Shown here: one piece after another, positions 17,875 through 21,163 of the stretch
How positions within the stretch are numbered: the first letter of the stretch is position 1
Layout of the letters: every line of letters starts with the position of its first letter
Origin: a virus
IMG/VR virus record: IMGVR_UViG_3300033388_003831
Location: 1-21,163 of that record
Reading direction: 5' to 3' (one strand)
Length of the DNA stretch: 21,163 bases
The notes under the pieces: generated by a model
Told to the model about the DNA's origin: nothing
The model's database searches: none
What the model saw: only the letters and a program-made list of their open reading frames with translations
Translations under genes and position numbers: made by a program

Positions 17875-18419
17875 TCAGACAACCTCTGTTCTTGTTCAAT
17901 TAAACTGAAATTATCAGAACCGGTACCTTGTATTTTAGATTCACTTTCTTGGTCCTTTAAAATCATTTGCTTTATTTTCTCTCTTGATTCTGCTGCAGTA
18001 AACATTTTTTTCTGCATATCATTAATCTCATCAATATTATCTTTGGTTGCAGTTATTTTTCTAAACTCCTTAGTAACCTTATAAGCTTGTTCACTCATAG
18101 CATTATATTGGTCAATCAAAGGATCATACTGTAAATTAACATATTCCTTTATCGCATCTTGAACATCAACATTTTTTTCTTGAGGATTTTTAAGTTTATC
18201 GGTACCAAAAATAATTTGACTTACCCTAGCCTTTCTTTCATCTTCTGGTAATCTTCTATATGGAGATTTATAATCATACACACAAACTATCCATCGAACT
18301 TGCTTACTACCACCTTTTTTACTTTTGTAAACTTTCCACATTGCTGGCATTAATGCTATAGATTTATCCTCTAAGAACACATTCCCATCCTTACCTATAC
18401 TTACAAGTTCGTTATACAT
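17871..18419 (-). CDS. Candidate small terminase subunit
   Basis: The 182-residue product lies directly before the large terminase and is coupled to it by an ATGA overlap. Its own start is coupled to the preceding small gene by TAATG. Residues 20-75 are basic and aromatic with YDYKSPYRRLPEDERKARVS, and residues about 85-165 are helical and charged with coiled-coil character (for example NMEINDMQKK-type heptads near 130). A small subunit is expected at this position and such proteins are short, helical and poorly conserved, so the role is likely but not proven. No clear helix-turn-helix is visible at the N terminus, which is a reason for caution. Confidence 0.55.
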   Translation of the reverse strand: MYNELVSIGKDGNVFLEDKSIALMPAMWKVYKSKKGGSKQVRWIVCVYDYKSPYRRLPEDERKARVSQIIFGTDKLKNPQEKNVDVQDAIKEYVNLQYDPLIDQYNAMSEQAYKVTKEFRKITATKDNIDEINDMQKKMFTAAESREKIKQMILKDQESESKIQGTGSDNFSLIEQEQRLSE

Positions 18420-18565
18420 TAATATCTAAATTTATTCTTACCTTTTCTTGAAGTTGGTGTAAGTTTTTTCTTACCCTTTTTGTTAGCGCCTTTGTTCTTT
18501 TTGGCCCGTTGCTCTCTTCTTTGAGCATCCTCAGCAAAAGCCGCTTTTTGACCTAATTTTCCCAT
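18419..18565 (-). CDS. 48-residue highly basic protein
   Basis: An ATG at 18565 opens 48 codons ending at TAA 18419. The product starts MGKLGQKAAFAEDAQRREQR and continues with a Lys/Arg-rich part (AKKNKGANKKGKKKLTPTSR, then KGKNKFRY). About 18 of 48 residues are Lys or Arg, so it should bind nucleic acid or an acidic protein. Both ends use TAATG, sharing one base with the neighbouring genes, which is strong evidence that it is real despite its length. It fills an otherwise unexplained 145-base gap before the candidate small terminase. The function is unknown; a packaging or DNA-binding cofactor is possible by position. Confidence 0.8.
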   Translation of the reverse strand: MGKLGQKAAFAEDAQRREQRAKKNKGANKKGKKKLTPTSRKGKNKFRY

Positions 18566-18795
18566 TAGTTATAGATTAATTGATTTATTGTTTTATCAAC
18601 ATACTTATAGAACCTTTGTCTATGAGCAATAGATTCTTCTTGTAAAAATAAGAATAAAGCTTGTATTCTGACAGAACCAAGTCTTTCTCCACTACAAGAA
18701 ACCCATTTATCATTTTTCTTTATAAGCTTTAGACCATCAATGTCAAGCATATTTTCTCCTAATCTTATTACTTCTACATTTCCCATGTTATTCAT
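18565..18795 (-). CDS. Unknown 76-residue protein
   Basis: The frame is open from 18831, but that start lies 44 bases inside the upstream gene. The ATG at 18795 overlaps the previous stop by only 8 bases and is preferred; another ATG at 18786 follows almost at once. The product (MNNMGNVEVIRLGENMLDID...) has a beta-like N-terminal half and a helical second half with QALFLFLQEESIAHRQRFYK. One cysteine occurs. No family is recognised. It is coupled to the basic 48-residue gene through TAATG, so it belongs to the terminase operon. It could be a small regulator or assembly factor; the sequence gives no more. Confidence 0.6.
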   Translation of the reverse strand: MNNMGNVEVIRLGENMLDIDGLKLIKKNDKWVSCSGERLGSVRIQALFLFLQEESIAHRQRFYKYVDKTINQLIYN

Positions 18796-19102
18796 TTTTT
18801 TCGATATAAATTGGATTATAGTAAAACTCACTAGAGTCTTTACGTCCAGCCAATATATCTACGTTAACTAATTCGCTCAATCCATTATAGATTGATTTGT
18901 TTTCTTTGAACTCAAGCTCAAACTTCGCATTCTTCATATCAAAATATATTATACCATCTTCTTTGTAAGAAGTTTCGATAATGTAAAGTAATACCTTAGA
19001 TGCTGTTTTACTAAGCTCTGAAATCACCCTAACATATTCAAATGGAACATTAAGAACATCCTCATCGAATGGGTTATTATCGTGCATTTTGTGATTCCTC
19101 AT
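18788..19102 (-). CDS. RepL-like winged-helix protein
   Basis: The 104-residue product has a helical N-terminal part (NVPFEYVRVISELSKTASKV) and LLYIIETSYKEDGIIYFDM. It then has a helix-turn-helix candidate (FKENKSIYNGLSELVNVDI) followed by a beta wing (AGRKDSSEFYYNPIYIEKN). The ending 'GLSELVNVDILAGR...EFYYNPIYI' closely follows the pattern of RepL-type plasmid replication proteins and their phage relatives, which crAss-like phages are known to carry. It is the first gene of the leftward operon and is transcribed away from the rightward cassette, so it could control this divergent region rather than replicate DNA. The start is ATG 19102; ATG 19087 (MHDNNPF) is an alternative. DNA binding is inferred from the fold pattern. 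Confidence 0.65.
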   Translation of the reverse strand: MRNHKMHDNNPFDEDVLNVPFEYVRVISELSKTASKVLLYIIETSYKEDGIIYFDMKNAKFELEFKENKSIYNGLSELVNVDILAGRKDSSEFYYNPIYIEKNE

Positions 19103-19106
19103 AATA

Positions 19107-19114
19107 CAAAGTTA
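19107..19114 (-). promoter_or_regulatory. Leftward promoter -7 box TAACTTTG
   Basis: On the minus strand TAACTTTG matches the Bacteroidetes -7 consensus TAnnTTTG at every fixed position. It lies 4 bases before the ATG at 19102, so transcription would begin at about the ATG, leaving no leader, or use ATG 19087 with a short leader. No good TTTG -33 element is seen; the palindrome at 19122-19142 covers that region. It should drive the operon of the winged-helix protein, terminase and capsid genes. Confidence 0.65.
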
Positions 19115-19121
19115 ACAAAAA

Positions 19122-19142
19122 AAGTGTATTAAAAGTACACTT
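19122..19142. promoter_or_regulatory. Divergent operator palindrome AAGTGTA-N7-TACACTT
   Basis: The 7-base arms AAGTGTA (19122-19128) and TACACTT (19136-19142) are perfect inverted repeats around TTAAAAG. The centre at about 19132 is within a few bases of the midpoint between the two -7 boxes (19107-19114 and 19157-19166). It would cover the -33 region of both promoters. Without a U-tract after it and with a small AT loop it does not look like a terminator. Confidence 0.65.
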
Positions 19143-19156
19143 AGCAATAAAAATAG

Positions 19157-19166
19157 TACATTTACG
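19157..19166 (+). promoter_or_regulatory. Rightward promoter box TACATTTACG
   Basis: TACATTTACG ends 2 bases before the ATG at 19169, the same spacing as TAACTTTACG before the ATG at 8408. It matches seven of eight positions of TAnnTTTG. The right arm of the palindrome occupies the place of a -33 element, so a bound regulator could block or replace sigma contact. It should drive the three-gene rightward cassette with little or no leader. Confidence 0.5.
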
Positions 19167-19168
19167 AT

Positions 19169-19528
19169 ATGTTAGAAACTAAACGAAAATACAAGATTGG
19201 TTACAAGCCTAATGTTTGTACAATATCAGGAACTTTTTTCTATATCAAAAAAAAGGATCTGGATAAGTATAATCGTTTAAAAATGTCAAATAGACATAAA
19301 GAGAAAGATAAACTTGTAAATGAAATATTTGTTTACGAAATTCTTGCTGTCATCGATTGCGAGAAAAAAATTCCTACCAAAAAAATTAAAGCATCTCTAA
19401 ATAGAAGAATTTGGAAGATGTATTCTATTTCTGGAAAAATAGAAGATTATAAAACACACTTAAAAGATATTAAAATCATAATGAACCATGGAAAGGTTAA
19501 TTATGAATTTGATGAAACAATCCATTAA
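19169..19528 (+). CDS. Unknown basic protein, first of the rightward cassette
   Basis: The 119-residue product is basic (many Lys) with a mixed beta/helix look. It contains GYKPNVCTISGTFFYIKKKDL near residues 11-31, a central helical part and NRRIWKMYSISGKIEDYKTH near 77-96. Two cysteines are present (C17, C64). There is no membrane segment or known motif. It is the first gene transcribed rightward from the shared operator region and ends one base before the next ATG (19530). A role early in infection, or in controlling the divergent late operon, would fit a basic protein at this position, but that is inference. Confidence 0.65.
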   Translation: MLETKRKYKIGYKPNVCTISGTFFYIKKKDLDKYNRLKMSNRHKEKDKLVNEIFVYEILAVIDCEKKIPTKKIKASLNRRIWKMYSISGKIEDYKTHLKDIKIIMNHGKVNYEFDETIH

Positions 19529-19529
19529 T

Positions 19530-19733
19530 ATGATTCTAAATCAAATCGACCAACTTAAAAGAGGTCCAATTACAGCGAAGCAATTAAAAAAGAAAGGAAT
19601 TAAATCTCCTGAAGAAGAAAATGGTATTAGATTAGATTCTAAAACTATAGTTTACCCTAAAAAGAAATTTAGATCAGAAGCTTCTAAGCAAAAGTGGATT
19701 GAAGAGAAACGTAAACAATTAAATTTAATATAG
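19530..19733 (+). CDS. Unknown 67-residue basic protein
   Basis: The frame is open from ATG 19488, inside the previous gene. The ATG at 19530 follows the stop of that gene after a single base and is preferred; in-frame ATGs at 19503 and 19512 are other choices. The 67-residue product (MILNQIDQLKRGPITAKQLK...) has a helical start, a middle KGIKSPEEENGIRLDSKT and a very basic helical end (KFRSEASKQKWIEEKRKQLN). The segment ITAKQLKKKGI could be part of a small DNA-binding helix pair, but this is weak. It belongs to the three-gene rightward unit. Confidence 0.55.
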   Translation: MILNQIDQLKRGPITAKQLKKKGIKSPEEENGIRLDSKTIVYPKKKFRSEASKQKWIEEKRKQLNLI

Positions 19734-19735
19734 CT

Positions 19736-20113
19736 ATGAGCGAAGAAAACATTAACGAAGAGAACAATGTAGAAGTTATCGAAGATGCTGCTACACAAGA
19801 AAAGCAATTAGTAGACCTTCCAATATTCCCATTAATCAAATGTGAGAGAGAAAAGAACACTCTCATACTACTAACCTATTTTAGAAAGAAACACCAAGGA
19901 AAGTACTATTTAGTTAAATTCGACAGACGAGCTTATGTTCCTGAAGGACGAATGGTATTCTCACCGGCCATATCATCTTTTATGAGAGATATCTACTTAA
20001 TGATGCTTCACGGTAAGATTAGTGTAAGAACCAAAAGAAATGATGGTACCAGGTATTATAAATTAGATGAGAACCAGATGGATGAGAAATTGAGAATGAA
20101 ACCGATATTATGA
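19736..20113 (+). CDS. Unknown protein, last of the rightward cassette
   Basis: The 125-residue product starts two bases after the previous stop. Residues 1-25 are very acidic (SEENINEENNVEVIEDAATQ). Residues about 28-105 appear beta-rich and basic, with LPIFPLIKCEREKNTLILLT, KYYLVKFDRRAYVPEGRMVF and an aromatic end YYKLDENQMDEK. No family is recognised. It is the last gene before the terminator at about 20147. The acidic arm attached to a basic body resembles small phage proteins that bind host proteins or nucleic acid, but there is no direct evidence. Confidence 0.65.
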   Translation: MSEENINEENNVEVIEDAATQEKQLVDLPIFPLIKCEREKNTLILLTYFRKKHQGKYYLVKFDRRAYVPEGRMVFSPAISSFMRDIYLMMLHGKISVRTKRNDGTRYYKLDENQMDEKLRMKPIL

Positions 20114-20146
20114 TCGTGCTAGATTAATAAATAAATTCACATAAAG

Positions 20147-20179
20147 AAAAAACCCCAGTTTGCACGAGCTGGGGTTTTT
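20147..20179 (+). terminator. Terminator of the rightward cassette
   Basis: CCCCAG (20153-20158) pairs with CTGGGG (20169-20174) around the 10-base loop TTTGCACGAG. The A-run before (20147-20152) and the T-run after (20175-20179) extend the stem and provide the U-tract for rightward transcripts. It lies 34 bases after the stop of the 125-residue protein. With the next hairpin it fills the 205-base convergent gap 20114-20318, in which I see no gene. Confidence 0.85.
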
Positions 20180-20240
20180 AATTGCGTAATCATTTAAAAA
20201 TCAAAAATAACATAACAATAATAGAAGTGACTACAAATAT

Positions 20241-20287
20241 AAAAAAAACCTCATACCATTAGCTATTTGGTACAAGGTTTTTTTAAA
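20241..20287 (-). terminator. Terminator of the leftward nuclease unit
   Basis: AACCT (20247-20251) pairs with AGGTT (20275-20279), and TACCA (20254-20258) with TGGTA (20268-20272), separated by a symmetric CA/CA internal loop; the apical loop is TTAGCTATT. A-runs and T-runs flank it, giving a U-tract in both directions. It lies about 32 bases beyond the stop of the membrane protein at 20319 and faces the rightward terminator. Confidence 0.8.
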
Positions 20288-20318
20288 ATTCTTCTTACGC
20301 TGGCTGCGAACTCTCCTG

Positions 20319-20645
20319 TCACTTAGGATTCCGGATTGCTTTCGGAACCACCAGTCTACCGTCATTAAGTACAATAGAATCAAGTTTAACCTGATAATTG
20401 CTTAGTTTGGTAGAGCATATTCTACAAGGCTCGGTTAATTCCTTTGCCTTATAGTTGAACATAGCATTGTAATCAGCATTATGTTCAAATTGGTCTAAAC
20501 CAGCTTGTTGAGTTTCAATTTCATTCCAATTCTCAACTACTTCATCGATATGACTATTCTGCTCAATCTTAGCTCCTACCAAGAAAGAAATTACCATCAG
20601 TGTAATCACCGATAAGAATTGCCATATTTTAGAATCGTTTAGCAT
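20319..20645 (-). CDS. Small single-pass membrane protein
   Basis: The 108-residue product has one hydrophobic segment near the N terminus (about residues 8-26, WQFLSVITLMVISFLVGAKI) with charged flanks, and then about 80 residues of soluble sequence that would lie in the periplasm. A CRIC motif (two Cys) occurs near residue 73-76. The soluble part is partly helical (about 35-70) and ends in a beta-like LDSIVLNDGRLVVPKAI. This shape fits an inner-membrane spanin or other small lysis-associated protein, but no homology is recognised. It follows the exported nuclease gene, and a TAGATTTACG box lies directly before its start, so it may have its own promoter. Confidence 0.6.
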   Translation of the reverse strand: MLNDSKIWQFLSVITLMVISFLVGAKIEQNSHIDEVVENWNEIETQQAGLDQFEHNADYNAMFNYKAKELTEPCRICSTKLSNYQVKLDSIVLNDGRLVVPKAIRNPK

Positions 20646-20650
20646 TGGAC

Positions 20651-20660
20651 CGTAAATCTA
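20651..20660 (-). promoter_or_regulatory. Candidate promoter TAGATTTACG with -33 TTTG
   Basis: On the minus strand TAGATTTACG begins directly after the nuclease stop codon. TTTG at 20681-20684, inside the nuclease gene, lies 20 bases upstream, close to the Bacteroidetes TTTG-N19-TAnnTTTG arrangement. Five bases separate the box from the ATG at 20645. It is the third copy of TAnnTTTACG in the window and the only one with a good -33 element. Confidence 0.5.
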
Positions 20661-21041
20661 CTAATAATCTTTTTTCTCTGCAAATCCTTCTTCAATCAAC
20701 CATTTATTGATATTTACACCATCAGCGTGTATAATAGCTAATAAACGACCATACTTACCACGCTTATCATTCATCGTATAAATGTGAACAACCTCAGCGT
20801 TTTTTAACTTAGCTCTCAAAGCATCTCTACTCTTTAAGCCTTCGTATCTTTTAGAACCTCTAACCTCTGGTGCATTTAAGCCATATAGTCTAAGCTTCTC
20901 AATTTTAGAGATATCTAAACCAAGATGTACTCTTGCTGTTACAGTATCTCCATCATATACAGAAATTATCTCTGTTTCGTACTTAGCCGCAAAGGAACTA
21001 AGTAATAGGGCTATGCCTAATAATATAAATATCTTTTTCAT
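20661..21041 (-). CDS. Exported staphylococcal-nuclease-like (SNase) enzyme
   Basis: From ATG 21041 the product has 126 residues. Residues 1-19 (MKKIFILLGIALLLSSFAA) are a signal peptide with likely cleavage after Ala18 or Ala19. This favours 21041 over the in-frame ATG at 21125. The SNase motifs follow: YDGDTVTAR (D30, D32), LRLYGLNAPE (R51, N56, E59) and KYGRLLA (R99). Spacing R-N-E matches R35-D40-E43 of staphylococcal nuclease, with D40 replaced by Asn, a change I recall in other family members. It would cut DNA or RNA with calcium outside the cytoplasm or in the periplasm. Thermonuclease genes are known in crAss-like phages. Confidence 0.85.
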   Translation of the reverse strand: MKKIFILLGIALLLSSFAAKYETEIISVYDGDTVTARVHLGLDISKIEKLRLYGLNAPEVRGSKRYEGLKSRDALRAKLKNAEVVHIYTMNDKRGKYGRLLAIIHADGVNINKWLIEEGFAEKKDY

Positions 21042-21105
21042 AATTCTAATTTTATTCCCAGTTATAGGTAAGGAAATCCGTATCCCTCTCTTTGTGCTCA
21101 CGGTT

Positions 21106-21162
21106 TTAATTTTTAACCTCACCATCTGGGGTTGTCTTTAACGTTTTAAAATAATCGAGAAA
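21106..21162 (-). CDS. Possible C-terminal end of an upstream gene
   Basis: From the right edge one minus-strand frame is open for 18 codons (FLDYFKTLKTTPDGEVKN) and ends at TAA 21106. The sequence reads like the end of a normal protein, and it would lie 64 bases upstream of the nuclease ATG in the same direction. The remaining 21042-21105 holds no clear promoter or terminator. The call is weak because only 57 bases can be seen. Confidence 0.35.
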   Translation of the reverse strand, partial: FLDYFKTLKTTPDGEVKN

Positions 21163-21163
21163 A

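Noticed and set aside
20114-20318. Hidden small gene or tRNA in the convergent gap
   Set aside because: The gap is occupied by two hairpin terminators; no cloverleaf or credible short frame is seen.

Overview
The window looks like part of a tailed-phage genome that infects a Bacteroidetes (flavobacterial-type) host. It is AT-rich, nearly all genes lack a Shine-Dalgarno sequence, and several candidate promoters resemble the Bacteroidetes -7 element TAnnTTTG. Gene order and the look of the proteins point to a crAss-like podovirus (Crassvirales) or a close relative. This rests on motif reading and remembered gene order, not on a database search.

Positions 1-19102 are one leftward array of packaging and virion genes. 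Read in the direction of transcription it runs: a RepL-like winged-helix protein, two small proteins (one a 48-residue very basic peptide), a candidate small terminase, large terminase, portal, an acidic scaffold-like protein, major capsid protein, an unknown protein, a neck/adaptor-like protein, a Lys/Ala/Glu-rich protein and a capsid-decoration candidate. A strong terminator follows at about 8421-8460. A second block then starts from its own candidate promoter: three ring/neck candidates, a 1477-residue tail stabilisation or 'muzzle'-like protein, a Gly/Ala-rich ejection (cargo) candidate, a helical protein and the start of a further gene cut by the window edge. Many neighbours overlap as TAATG or ATGA, so translation is probably coupled.

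Positions 19103-19168 are a compact divergent promoter region with a perfect GTGTA-N7-TACAC palindrome midway between two -7-like boxes. To the right, 19169-20113 is a rightward cassette of three small unknown genes closed by a terminator at about 20147-20179. A second terminator (about 20241-20287) faces it and ends a leftward unit holding an exported staphylococcal-nuclease-like enzyme and a small single-pass membrane protein.

The most interesting signals are: a TAnnTTTACG motif placed so close to three start codons that leaderless mRNAs are likely; the shared divergent operator; a beta-rich domain found both in a ring-type protein and in the capsid-decoration candidate; and the 48-residue basic gene just before the terminase genes. 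I found no tRNA, CRISPR array, insertion sequence, integrase or attachment site.
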